64,000 nucleotides of DNA from Flabesymbios commensalis. Taxonomy: Eukaryota; Annelida; Polychaeta; Terebellida; Flabelligeridae. Each line of letters opens with the position of its first letter. The first letter of the stretch is position 1. The position numbers and the translations under genes are program-made. The notes below the pieces were generated by a model. It saw nothing but the letters and a program-made list of their open reading frames with translations, was not told where the DNA came from and did no database searches. The stretch spans positions 82,278,773 through 82,342,772 of the forward strand of contig OZ024903.1 in the NCBI GenBank assembly GCA_964017125.1, read 5' to 3'. Below are positions 31,441 through 43,752 of the stretch, piece by piece.

Positions 31441-32570
31441 TTTAGGAAAAGGTGTTTTTTTTAAGTAGTGGTCTTACATGAGATTCTTTGAAATTTTAAG
31501 AAAATGTACTAGTTTCCATTGAAATGTTTATATATCAGTGATGGGAGTTATTTTGAAACCAAATTCATCGTCTAAACAGAAACATGAATATGTTGAATTA
31601 GATTAAATCAGGAATATTTTGATTTGTTCTGTCTGTGAGGCCGAGAAAATAAAATTGTAAAGAAACATTTCTAGTATCTACACAGAATGCAGCATTCCAA
31701 CGCTGTACTGCATGGATTGGCTTACCAACCATGGATATAGATATCTATGTTACCAACATCATCAATTACAAAACTGCAGAATGTACAAATAATAGTAGAA
31801 TATACAAAAGAGCTGAACACACTACAAATTTACGGGTATTTACTTATATAATTATAAACCATCTGTTAACCCTAGAATCTGTTGTGGAACAGTTAGGCCA
31901 CAGTTTTTTTTATCTCCTGGTTTACGAGCCCGCCTTCTCGGATTGTCTCAATTTTAGAATAAAATTAAAACTTTAAATGATTTTTTTATTTCCGCCGACA
32001 TAACCTATCTTGTATTTAAATAAAAAAAAATTAATAACCCAATTTCCCAACGAAAACAAATAAAATAAATTTGGGGTAGTAAAGACGAGAAACACGTGCA
32101 CTGTAAAACTGACTATGTATGGCCTTTCTTTCCCTGCATTTTACCCTAGTTTGATTTTTTTGTCCTCCAACCCAGTTGTTTTGATGAAAAAATAACAAAG
32201 TACACAACTCCTAACTTTATTTTTATATTTATATCGTCCTCTGACAGTCAAATCTGGACCAAAAAATCCGTAAGCCGGGGAATTAAAAAACTGTAGCCTT
32301 ATTTACGGTATGGAAACTTTATCAGGCAACACCCTCAGTAATATTAGGACTGGCAGTGATCAGGGTGATACTGATTCGTTGACTCCTTAAAAAATGAAAG
32401 GGCCAATTGCCCATCGAAGTATTATGCAGGGAATAGACAATGCATTTTTTCTGTTTACCATCACTTTTCCTAGTTGACATTATTTCTTTAACATGGAGCA
32501 TTTGCATGATTTGGGATCAGTGTGTCAACGATCACACAATCATGTAGCATGTCATTCAGATCATTTGACA
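31441..32570. other. No gene recognised
   Basis: AT-rich sequence. I see no exon, repeat or hairpin of note. Confidence 0.4.
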
Positions 32571-33110
32571 TCGACAATGGCGCTTGGCGTGAAGTGTCAC
32601 TTGAAAATTTTAAATGATCATGAAAAATGAGAGGTGGCTCCAGCTGGAGCACACCCTGTATACACCCCTACAGGTCTGGTGACATTGTGCACAGGTCTGA
32701 AATAAATCTACTGATGATTTGGGGAAAAATTATGTTTTCTGTGAAAATGCATCTGGCAACCCTATAGACATAAGTTAACCCTTTAACCGCCAAATAATTC
32801 AATTTGAATTTTCACCCACTTGAAGTTGTGTCTCGCTGATGCGATCCACAACTTCAAGTGAGTGAAAATTATTCAGATTTGACAAAATTGTCAAATCTTG
32901 CTGGTTGATGTCACATTTTATCTTTAATGTGTTATTAAAAAATGAAAACCCGAATAAATGCGGCACCGTCGGTTAAAATGTTAAACGTGGTCAGTGGCGC
33001 CGCCTGCAACCCACCCTTTTATTGAATAGGTCCATAGGAGCATTGTGTATAAATTTTAGTTAAATTCTGCAAATTGTTTCAGAGAAATAGACTAGTGCTT
33101 GACACAAGTG
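32570..33110. repeat. Duplicated segment, copy 1 (with MITE)
   Basis: Shares with 34085-34440 the strings GTGTCACTTGAAAA, GGTCTGAAATAAATCTA, GTGAAAATGCATCTGGCA, CATAGGAGCAT and AATTTTAGTTAAATTC in the same order. This copy is longer because a TTAA-type MITE (32779-32980) is inserted in it. Confidence 0.75.
32779..32980. mobile_element. TTAA-type MITE (family B), 202 bp
   Basis: TTAA at 32775-32778 and 32981-32984. The left terminus CCCTTTAACCGCC is identical to that of the element at 6017. The right terminus GTCGGTTAAAATG is diverged. The hairpin TTTTCACCCACTTGAAGTTG with complement sits close to the left end. It is the same element as 6017-6227 in the opposite orientation. Confidence 0.88.
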
Positions 33111-33680
33111 TCTTGGCTAGAAATAAATAAATGGGTTCCCAAATGATAATGTATATATGCCATCCATTCTGAATATTTAAGTAGTATTGTTTAAGGAGAG
33201 TAGCACGCAGCCCAACAGTCGGCAGCGCTGCCCCTCCCAGGAAATTTAAAAAAATAAACATGTACATTATGTGGCATCTGGAGCTATTTGAGTGGATCAA
33301 GAGCAGTTTTGTCTAATCAGGGATGAGAAAATTAAAAAAAAAAATCATGAGCTGGCAATGGCAGCTTGGCATTATTTTATTATCCTGAATATAAAATCAT
33401 AAACAGATAACTAATAATATCAATTATTAACAAAATAAAGAATGACTATAAACCGATAAACAAAAATGCTCCAAGATCATTATTCGGAGCATCACATAAA
33501 TGTTGACTTGGTATCAAATGAAAACAAAAAAAGTCTTTATCTGGTAAAAATATATGCAATATAAGGCATAAGAACAGATAAAACTACCTGGCGGAACAAT
33601 TCAACAGAATAAAATATGACAGAGCAAAACTAATCGATATTTCACAACAATAATAAGACAATAAAGGTTTCATAATCGTT

Positions 33681-33870
33681 GGCTGCCAAACTTCACCAAG
33701 CCACAAAACTGGTGCACCGTCAAAATTCAAAATGTCTATTGGAATTGGAGCATTTAGCAACAATAATTCAGAAGTGCCGCAAAGGTTCATGAAGCCACAG
33801 AACTGCGGCATCGTCAAAATTCAAGATGTCCATTGGAGTTTTAGCATAATTTATGATACCCTCACCAGTC
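33681..33870. repeat. About 107-bp tandem duplication
   Basis: AAGCCACAAAACTGGTGCAC and CGTCAAAATTCAAAATGTCT recur about 107 bp later as AAGCCACAGAACTGCGGCAT and CGTCAAAATTCAAGATGTCC. Confidence 0.75.
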
Positions 33871-34084
33871 TGTCCAACTGGGTGATTTTTAAATTCACTT
33901 TGGCCTTTGTTTTTATTCTGTTCTGTACCTGTGTACAAAAAAAGCGAAAATATGCATTTAAATTTTATCCTCTCTGGCCAAATTTTAGCCTATCCATTAC
34001 ATGTGCACTAGTTAGGATTCGGCCCATCCCGTCTTTTTAGAAACTGCCCGTCCAAAAGGATGTGTGGACGCCCCCCTAGCTAAG

Positions 34085-34440
34085 ACATTGCTTGGCACAA
34101 AGAATCACTTGAAAACCTAAAACAGGCATGAAACTGAAAAATGACATGTGGCAACCTGGAGCACATCCTATATAGCCTACATACGTACACCCCTACCTGG
34201 TGAACATTGTGTACAGGTTTGAAATAAATCTAGGTACTGAAGACTCAACATGCTCAAGGATAAATAGCGTTTTCAGTGAAAATGCATCTGGCAGCACCGT
34301 AGCCATAACCGTGATAGGTGGCGCCACCTGGAGCACTCACTGTATTGTCTAGGTTCATAGGAGCATGGTATATGAATTTTAGTTAAATTCCACAAATTGT
34401 TTGAGAAAAATATAGTGCTTGGCGATAAGTGTCACTTGAA
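34085..34440. repeat. Duplicated segment, copy 2 (without MITE)
   Basis: Counterpart of 32570-33110. Around 34300-34325 it reads GCCATAACCGTGATAGGTGG, where copy 1 has the MITE, and so serves as an unoccupied site. Confidence 0.75.
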
Positions 34441-34668
34441 AACTTAAAACAAAGTTCTATGAAATCAGAGATGAATTTCTCAACTCCAAAAGTCATACAG
34501 AGACCAAAATTTATTCATTCCTGTTTGACAAAAACAAGGGAATATCACCTGGTCGATTCAATCGACATTCAAATTATGTGGAAATTCAACTGGACGAGAA
34601 GTTGTACACAAAAATGCAGAACATATCTCGATATTTTGAGAAAAAAGGCCATGACAATTTTTTCTCAC

Positions 34669-34986
34669 CTTGAATATGTAGCTATCATCAGAGAAAGTTC
34701 CCTTCACTGTCCCACAAACAGTCTGGGTTTCCGGCGCAGCTAGAAGTGTATCATGATACGGCTGTGGATTATGGTCATTCTTATTTCTTCCGGAACCAAA
34801 TTTTACTGACAACACCACCAATGCTGTTATCAAGGCAGAGCAGGCCAGCAAGGTGAACACCAGCGCCAAGAAGTTCTTTAGTTTCTTCTTCTCTCTCACA
34901 ATGTCAGTGTACAGAGGGTCTAGATCACTCTGTACACTGGTGGATCTGGTAAGCGGGTGGTACATCCTCCGTTATTTCGAGATCAG
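34669..34986 (-). CDS. Second (alternative) first exon of the cholinesterase-like locus
   Basis: After acceptor TCATTTCAG (so a non-coding exon lies further upstream) and a 21-base leader, ATG at 34963-34965 opens 99 codons ending TTCAAG at donor GTGAGA, phase 0. The product has a cytoplasmic N-terminus with the basic REKKKLKNF, a membrane helix about residues 32-54 (LALVFTLLACSALITALVVL), a stalk, and TVCGTVKGTFSDDSYIFK. It shares LKNFLA and T-CG-V-G-x-D-x-F-FK with exon 1 at 27087-27413, so the two are homologous. No further esterase exons follow it before 27413. It is therefore either an alternative first exon spliced to exon 2 (25521) or the remnant of a duplicated gene. The reading frame and splice signals look intact, which favours use. 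Confidence 0.8.
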
Positions 34987-35089
34987 CTGAAATGATAAAA
35001 TTAATGCAATGTTAAGATATTTTAAACCTCAGATGTCGACTATAGCATGCATCTAGTGTTTTTGTGTTTTGATTAGCACACATCCAGCA

Positions 35090-35130
35090 AACACATTGTA
35101 CAATTGTTATACAAGTGTTATTTTGTTCAT
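35090..35130. mobile_element. Half of a family A2 MITE
   Basis: CCAGCAAACACATTGTACAA then TTGTTATACAAGTG. The central and right parts are missing. Confidence 0.55.
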
Positions 35131-35282
35131 AGGGCAGTTTGTGTAACTAAATTTTAAAATTGAACTATGTCGTAAATCTGCGATATTGAGAAACCTTTTG
35201 ACTTTTTGACTATTTTCACCAATAAGGGGGGCGTACACCAGCTCCGCCCTATGCTGGATCCGCCACCGATTGACTGTTCTTA

Positions 35283-35428
35283 CCCTTTACAACGCTGAAA
35301 TATTTTTATATGAACCATGGAGACCAAGAGTTAACAGGTTAATGTCAATTTGAATTATTCAAAAATGTCTTAGTTAGCTATTTCTTTCAATGCGGGGATT
35401 GACTTCAGACATCAGATTCTATGAAAGG
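35283..35428. mobile_element. Deletion copy of the family C MITE
   Basis: CTTA then CCCTTTACAACGCTGAAAT, TATGAACCATGGAGACCAA, TGCGGGGATTGACTTCAGAC and a right end TATGAAAGG before TTAA (35429-35432). The hairpin's second arm is lost compared with 24907-25146. Confidence 0.65.
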
Positions 35429-35432
35429 TTAA

Positions 35433-37500
35433 GCTTGTTCTGCTGAATTTTTTGTATTCATCATGTTCATGTGAACATGGTGAAGCTGGAATATCTGATG
35501 CACTTTGCAGCTTTAAACGAAGAAAAATATATTCATTAATGATAAGTAGACAATCCCAATTGCAATAGGGTGTGTCTAATCTACAAGTTATAATGGCAGT
35601 GAATGGGAGCCTGTCATTTCTTAAATGAGGCTGCCCATCAGTCATTTTATAAACTGAAGATACATATCAACATACTGGTCACCTAAAAAATAAGCATGCC
35701 TGGCTAGCGCAAGTGAGAATAGCGATAAAGCGAAGGAGGATGAATAAGAGGTTGAATACACTCTCACTCTTATTTTTTCATCTTCTCGTCCTTCTCTTCC
35801 TCATTTCGCTGCTCTTCGTTGTTTTTTCTGTGTATGTGGATATAAGGTACACATTTATCACTAAAATACAAACATGTCTTTTAAACAATATCATATAGCT
35901 GTAACTATACATGTATTGAAACTGCCGAAATTATTTAAACAGATGAGAAAATGAACAATAACTAGAAATCAGGGTGCGATTTAACGACGTGGGAAAAGCT
36001 ATTTGCACACAAAAATTATGACTAAGCACACAAAGTTTGATATATCACATGCTTGACCACACTTTTAATTGAATGTGCTCATCAATTTTCTAGTGTACGT
36101 ACGATTATCCCTCACTGGCCTGAGTTTAACTCGCCTGAGTTTAATTAATACCATGCCATAATTTAACACTAGCATGTCATATTCTCCTTCACATGCTATT
36201 TCTGGAAAATGATAGCATTTCTGTTAAATTGCAATGTACATATCATACCCTGAAAAGTTACTTATTGTAATACTTACTTACTGATAAATATTTGATTCGA
36301 ATAGAATGAATCATTTCTTCAAATTTGTTATCATTGTCCATTATTGCCCACTTGGGCTAAAAAACATGATTGACTAGTCCGGGAAAATATTTAGATCTAA
36401 TGAACAAGAAGAATAAACTGAACAATAAGATAAGAACTATATTTACTTATTATCTGCTTATTGATAAATGTTTGATTCTAATAAAAGTTGTTCATTTTTT
36501 TTGCTAAAAAAGCATTATTGCCTAGCCCCGTTTTTCCCAAGCCGGGGAAACCTGGGTCTGATAGATCTAATATAATAATATTGCTAACATTGGCTCAAAC
36601 CACTGATTTATCTTATTGTCATCAAAAGTTATAATTGTAGGTTGGTTGAATGACAATATCTGCCATAGTCTAGAAATAGGCTATCTAGCCTAAATTAATT
36701 GCATAAAATTAAAATAAACGCAGTAAAATACTTAAAATGGCCTAAATAATCTGGCACAGCAAGTAATTAAAATTGAAAAATTGACAGAATATGGATTTAA
36801 TAATTTGCTGGCTCAATTATAAATTTATTAATTAGGTAGTGCTGACCTGCCTACGGCGCTGAATTAAGTACAGCAGCTGTCCTGCCACGGGAAATAACGA
36901 TGCTCAGTTCAATTTCAAAATCACACTTGACCGACTTAACTACAATGTATGAGTCTTCAGTACCATATTTGCCGCTTATGTGAAGAATTTTGATGGTTAA
37001 ATTAAAAGAGAAAAGTATTTTTTATCATGTTTATTCAAGTTATTTATCCAAATCTACACTTGAAATCCACAAGTCATCTCGGGTGGAGTGGGGTGTCAAG
37101 GCGAGACTTTGCGAGACAGGTAATATCATGAATATAGTCAGGTAAAAATACATAGTCAAATGATGACGTCATCATGGATGTCATTTGCAGTCCGACACAC
37201 ATGTTTTCATGTTTATCAACAATTTTAATTGGCTCTGAGCATGCGCATTTGGGGATGAATTCTCCTCACATAGATGTTGCTCATGTCGCATTGGCAAAGA
37301 TAGATGCAAAATATATCGCCATGAATTGTAGTTGTATTTTACCTAAATTCAGGTCTGATATGTCACATATCAACTCAAGAATCACAGGGATGTAATTAAA
37401 TGTATTGAGTTATAAGTAAGATGATGTTAGATTGGCCCTAGCTCATCTAAATGCGTGCAGAGTAGCAATTTGAAGTTGGTATCAATGCCACTGTGTAAAA
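35433..37500. other. No gene recognised
   Basis: AT-rich. Short open frames (for example 35412-35645 and 37174-37395) show no family pattern or plausible splice context. No repeat family recognised. Confidence 0.4.
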
Positions 37501-37504
37501 AAAA

Positions 37505-38870
37505 TTACGGGCAAATTCCCTAGGGCCAACAAATATTTAAAAATAATCTGAGCAGGGGTGTATAGCTATATTATCAAATTTTGATCATAGCCAAAATGAA
37601 CAAAACTGAAATATCCGCTTAAATTCTAAAACGTAAAAAAATCTAAGTTTTTATTATCGGAATCACACCAAAAACTAATCTTTCCTTTAAACCAAACATA
37701 AAACAAATCCAGGAAGCGGTTCAAGCTCTCGAGAGCGACATAGGATTTTGGTGGCCATCTTGGATTTTGCTGAAGCAGCTGAAAAACGCCAAAAAAAATT
37801 ACCGGGCAAATTCCTTAGGGCCAATATGCATACTGCAAATATTTAGAAATAATCCGAGCAGGGGCGTATAGCTAAATTAACATAATTTGATAATAGCCAA
37901 AATGAACAAAACTGAAATATCCGCTAAAATGCTGAAACATAAAAAAATCATAGTTTTTATTGTCAGAATCACACCAAAAACTAATTGATCACCACATGTG
38001 CAGTTTAGGGTCTTTCCTTTAAACTAAACATGAAACAAATCCATAAAGCGATTCAAGCTCTAGAGAGCGACATAGGATTTTGGCGGCCATCTTGGATTTT
38101 GTTGAATAAGCTGAAAAACGCCGAAAAAATTGTACAGGGCAAATTTCCTAGGGCGAGTATGCATACTACAAATACTTAGAAATAATCCGAGTAGGGGTGT
38201 ATGGCTAGATTACCAAATTTTTATGATGGCCAAAATGAGCAAAACAGAAATATCCGCTTAAATCCAAAAACGAAAAAAAATCAAAATTTTTATTATCAGA
38301 AGCACACCAAAAGCTTTTCAGCTCACGGCCAGGGTAAGGTCTTTCCCTTAAACCAAACATGAAACAAATCCATGAAGCGGTTCAAGCTCTAGAGAGCGAC
38401 ATAAGATTTTGGCGGCCATCTTGGATTTTGTTGAAAAAGCTGAAAAACGCAAAAAACATTTACAGGGCAATTTTTCCCAGGGCCAGTATGCATACTGGAA
38501 GTATTTAGAAATATTCTGAGTAGAGGTGTATAGCTATAATACCAAATTTTGATGATGCCCAAAATGAGCAAAACAGAAATAACCACTAAAATACTAAAAC
38601 ATAAAAAAAATCAAAGTTTTTATTATCAGAATCACACCAAAAGCTGTTCAGCTCACGTCCAGAGTAAAGTCTTCCCTTTAAACCAAACATGAAACAAATC
38701 GATGAAGCGGTTTAGGCTGTAGCGTGGGCCATAGGATTTTGGCGGCCATCTTGGATTTTGTTGAAGAAACTGGAAAATGCAAAAAAAAAATTATCAGACA
38801 AATTCCCCAGGGCCAGTATGCATACTACAAATATTTGGAAATAATCTGAGTAGGAGTTTTCGAGTGAGAG
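37505..38870. repeat. About 300-340-bp tandem repeat, 4.3 copies
   Basis: Markers CTAGGGCCAGTATGCATACT, AAATGAGCAAAACAGAAATA, AGAATCACACCAAAAGCT, CATGAAACAAATCCATGAAG, CAAGCTCTAGAGAGCGACAT and TTTTGGCGGCCATCTTGGAT recur at units beginning near 37505, 37807, 38145, 38464 and 38797 (partial). No coding potential. Confidence 0.9.
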
Positions 38871-38881
38871 CAGAAACAAGT

Positions 38882-38900
38882 GGCGGCGGCGGCGGCGGGC
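38882..38900. repeat. (GGC)n microsatellite
   Basis: Five or six GGC units immediately after the tandem array ends. Confidence 0.85.
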
Positions 38901-39429
38901 GGACTCAGCAGAAACAATAGTGGGTGGAGACTTAATTAGACCTACAAGTAGGCCTATATCTGAGAAAATACCATAATTATTGTAAAACTCTTCATTTTAG
39001 ATTTTGTATAATACAGTTGCATTGTTAATTTTATTTCATACTTGTGGGCGTATATATTTAATTTCATGTTTTCCAAGACACAATCAGGGGGTCAAATAGG
39101 AAAAGAATGTGTTATGGCTATGTTTTATTCAAGATTATCAACATATATGTCTGAAAATTAAACCACCTTTTATATATTGGCATATACTATAACAAAATTA
39201 TCCTTGGTTTGTCTCTGGGATACACCTGTTATTTCACATAATTATCTTACAAAACAGTGGATTTTCACATTTTTTAAGAAAACATTCTTTCTATTTCAGT
39301 CAGATATCAAAATTAAACTGTTGGGTAGTTCTTTAATCTGTATACCATCCAAAAAAAAAATTGTTTGGTATGTAATGCTTAGTTTCAAATGCAGGTGATA
39401 TATATCTGTATGCTAGAGCTGCGGACAAA

Positions 39430-42400
39430 AATGTGTGGAGTCTGCAACACTCTTCTATTTCAGCTTCAGAGAGAAGACGATGAATGATTTGACAAAATAA
39501 TTTCTATGTATGTGTAAACAAATGTAAATAATTCAATTCTTTTTTTTTTGTCACTCATTCACATGAACATATCTGTCAATTATGGAACATTCCACATTGA
39601 ATGTGGAGTCCGCAGCGGGTGTAGAGTCCGCAACGGTTTAATTTATTTGAATTAAATTGTCATTGTTTGCGATTTCCTACACTAAATCACCTCTTCTGAG
39701 GTTAGAATATGGCCGATAATTAATAATAAATTAAAAAATAAGATATAAAGTAGCGCCTACATAATAGTAAGCCTTTCAGTCCATACTCAGTCTATGCGCG
39801 TACTATTTCCTTTTCAGAGAGAAGACAATGGGTGATTTCACAAAATTATTCCTATGTTTGTGTAAACAAACGTAAGCAATTGAATTTTTCATTTTTGTCA
39901 CTCATTTACACTAACCCATCTGTCAATAATGGAACATTTACATGGATTGTAGAGTCTGCAACAGGTGTAGAGTCCGCAACGATTGAATTCATTTCGGTAA
40001 ATTGTCATTGTTTGCAGTTAAATTCACCTCTGCTGAGGTTAGACTTGATATAGCCAATAATTAATGAAAAAAATAAGATAATTGACTTATAAACTATAAA
40101 GCTGTATAAAGTAGGTAAAACAATAAGATAATTGATTTATAGAGCATAAAGCTGTATAAAGTAGCGCCTACCTAATAGTAAGCCTTCCAGATGATATATA
40201 TGCATAGTTACTGCCAGTGACAATCTGCCTCTGTTTGCAGTGCACAGTAATTGGAGTCGGCTACATTTCTGTTTGACAATGCATGATGATACTTGGTGAA
40301 AGAATTATGTCTAGTGTTCTAATATTATGTCTTCCGTCGCGTCACTCAGATCCCCTCGGTGAAAAAAAAAAAAAGTAAATTATCCAAATGAAAAAGGCAT
40401 AGCAGGGCCTAACTTACACAAAGGGGTTTTTTTCTGCTGTGTTGTCTCACAAAACACAGCTGCATCTGGCGGGTTTGGCTTATATTTACACCACACAAAA
40501 GATTATTTTTTGCTAAAAAATCAATAGACAGCTTGTTTTTCTCTGCAGGTTTTAAACATTTCCTTCTGATATTGCGACCCCCATTGGTCGCATTAAGAAA
40601 TTGTCGTCTATCATAAATGTGCTAAAGAAGCACACTGCACACTGCCCCCCCCCCCCCAACCTAACCAAGTCTACCGAAATTTGTCCCCGAAAAATAATTG
40701 CCCCTGAAAAATTGTGCAGCAGTTTAGCAGCAGCGAATATGCAAAACTACTATTCTCCATGCCAATAACTGCTACTCCAACATATTATTGTGTAGCTTTT
40801 ATAACTATATGCACAAAATTCAGTAGCAAACTACTCCGCTACACCAGACAAAATTATCCCCTGCCAGTATCTCTTTCTATTCCAGGATGAAAGTTTTTCA
40901 TAGCAAGTAAGTTGGTTTATTCTCGCTTTTTTCGGAACACGTTTTGTTTGCTGTCGGAAACGGCGTTTGTATAGTAATGTGGAGTGTGGGATAACGAAGT
41001 TCCTCAACAGCTCACACAAGGTGTCATGATTGTAACACTATTAGGCTGGAATCTGATAGAACGGCGACTAAAATTAAACATTGTGTATCTTTATGACAAA
41101 GGTATGCCTTATAAATATGCCAAAATATATCACAAAATTTAATTGTCACTATTTCCATTAGTTTACCTTTGAAATGTAACAATTCATTACTTTGATAGTT
41201 TGTAATTTTAATAGTTTCATCAGCAGATCAGCGTATAGTACATCACGATGTATTTCGTGATGGATTGATCAGATGTTCATAATCATAATGTAGAGTCCAC
41301 AACAGAACTATTTGATAAAAATTGTTCAAGATTTTGCTGGATATTTTAAAACCTTGACCCACTTTCTCTCTTAATAATATAATACATCTCATTTAAAATT
41401 GTTTATTTTAAAGTACTACACACTAAAATGATGGCAAAAATTACGAGATATAAACCACTGTGGAAATGATTTTAATAAAAAAAATAACCATGAGGTTAGC
41501 AAGTCTTTACTTTCAAATTAGTTGTCATCCACAAGTTCACCTAATTTACTAAGATTTTAATCAAGATACGTCAGATTAGTATATATATAGATATATATAT
41601 ATCATTAAATGCACAATCTTTGTTCAAGTAGGTGTTTTATGATGTTTGACAATAATTTGCTTGCATGACGTAGAGGCCGCAACACAATGCAAGCTTTATA
41701 TTTTGATTGTTATATACCGGGGTATTTGTTTTCAATAGTTTATGGTTGGCTCTTCAAAATATTCAGGGCTATATTGTGTTGATGCAAGTCAAATTATATA
41801 ACTACAAAGAAATATAAAATTTTAAAGTACAACATGGGTGTAAACAGCTTATTCTAATTATTCAACATATTACTACATCGTTAGATGTTTTATCATTGCA
41901 GGAGAATACCATATCAAAACTTGGCAGAACAAGGGGGGAATAGCGTTTTTTAGTGTTTTTCCAACATTGTACATTTTATGCAAAGAAAAGTGGACATGTG
42001 ATTTTTTAATGGGAAGTCTTCATATGGAACATGAACATCAATGAACAAATTGAATCAAATCATGTAAAGTCCAGAATACATGTAGGCATTTTAGCTCTAT
42101 TAACAAATTATTGTATAATATTAAAATATATGTTTTCAGAGTGTGAATTGCTGGCTTAGGTTTATATGGAGCTCTATTTCTATAATTAGAATAATATTGC
42201 TAGAGTTCCATGTTCATAATTTTTTTATACAGTTAAGTATAACATGGGAAATTTCAATGGAACAATGACCTGATGACTTTTTTATTTTTTAAAAGTAAGT
42301 GGTAAACATGGTAAATCAAAATCTCAAAAAAAGAGGGCTTGTTTTGGTTTGCCACATATAGCTTCCTTTTTTGGTGTTATGACATCATATTCCATAAAAT

Positions 42401-42485
42401 CCCACAGCAAATTACCTGAAAACATATTTTTTTAAAGTTGTATCTATCAAGTAAATTTTAACTGTAGAGTCCGCAACAGCAGTAA
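39430..42485. repeat. Region with eight TGTAGAGTCCGCAAC-like motifs
   Basis: Copies of TGTAGAGTCCGCAAC with one or two changes lie near 39433, 39602, 39619, 39948, 39966, 41290, 41672 and 42466. Two pairs are spaced 18 bp. The pairs sit in a duplicated segment (39590-39810 resembling 39930-40190). The rest is AT-rich without gene. It may be the body of a decayed DNA transposon with subterminal repeats. Confidence 0.6.
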
Positions 42486-42692
42486 TTATTTTAGTTGGGT
42501 GGTGGCAAAGAATATGTTATAACCATGATAACTTTTTTGTTTTACAAGATAACTTCCTGAATTTTTTTCTCTTAATCAACTTGAACTGTACTATAAAAAA
42601 ATGTATAATTTATCTGTTTTGAACACATTTCTGTTTTGCCATAAGCAGATAAGTGGCAGCAATTTGACGCCCTGATTGTGTCTGACCTGGAT

Positions 42693-43228
42693 AAGTCACT
42701 TTAAATCTATCACTCTCACGTTGCATGTTTTTTGCTTATTTCTCCTGCAATTTTTATCCGATTGTCATGAAATTTGTCAAGGGTCAGTTTCTAGTCTTAC
42801 GGCACCTGCCCTGAGAATTTCAAGAAAAAATATCATGTAGTTTAAAAGTTAGACTATTTGACATGTAGTTTTTGCAAATTATGATGCTCCTCTATAAACC
42901 CATTGAATGCTATCAGCTTCAATCACGAAATTCCGCTACCGGTACATGACAAATGGTACAACTTTTGAAATACTCATTCAAATTTCACGAAATTTCCAGG
43001 GTAGGTGCTGGAATACTTGAAAGGCAATGGCTAATCGTTCGTGATTCTTCATAATGTGACTTTATGGGCAGCCTCGTTTACGAGATGACGGGCTCCCATT
43101 AACTCCCATTATAACTTTCCCGTATGAATAGCCACTCTGTACTTGAAAAACATGCTTCATGGAAATTAATTTAGAATTGACTGAGAAATCAGCGAAAAAC
43201 ACCCAACGCTGGTGGAAGTTGCCTGCAA
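42693..43228. mobile_element. Inverted-repeat element (family D), copy 1
   Basis: Starts AAGTCACTTTAAATCTATCA and ends AACACCCAACGCTGGTGGAA. Its centre contains a palindrome (AAAGTTAGACTATTTGACAT against CAAATGGTACAACTTTT). A second copy in the opposite orientation lies at 62795-63195 and lacks a ~110-bp segment found here near 43030-43140. Confidence 0.75.
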
Positions 43229-43433
43229 CTCTAGTCAGATTCACATTAATTTCATCAACCAGGATTATTGAATTTCGCGGATTTCTCAGTCAATTCTCAA
43301 CCAATTTTCATGAAATTTTACACACACTATTTCCCATTCATGTCATGTCTACCCTGAAAGTCTCGCGAAGTTTTGATAAGTATTGTAGAAGTTAGACTAT
43401 TTGACATACATAAATTCTGAGACGGAGCTAAAG

Positions 43434-43752
43434 TCTGTCCGACGGTGGTAGATGGTCCAAAATTCAAGTTAGCTTTTCGGTATCCAGTCAGTCAATTCTC
43501 AAGGGATTGTCACGAAATTTTGTAACCATTATTATCCAGTCATTTGGCAACAACCCTAAAATTACATTTACTACATGTCAAATGGTCTAACTTTTGAACC
43601 AGACAATATTTTTTTACAAAATTTTCAGGATTGATGCCAAATGACTAGAAAATAGGGTTTGCAAAATTTCATAAAAATCTCTTGAGAATTGACTGACTGG
43701 ATACCGAAAATCTAACTTTCATTTTGGACCATTATCCACCGTCGGACAGTCT
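43434..43752. mobile_element. Large palindrome, ~155-bp arms (family D relative)
   Basis: TCTGTCCGACGGTGG and, at the other end, CCACCGTCGGACAGTCTG. Arms continue inward with GGTATCCAGTCAGTCAATTC and its complement to a centre near 43590 containing CTACATGTCAAATGGTCTAA. Confidence 0.8.
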
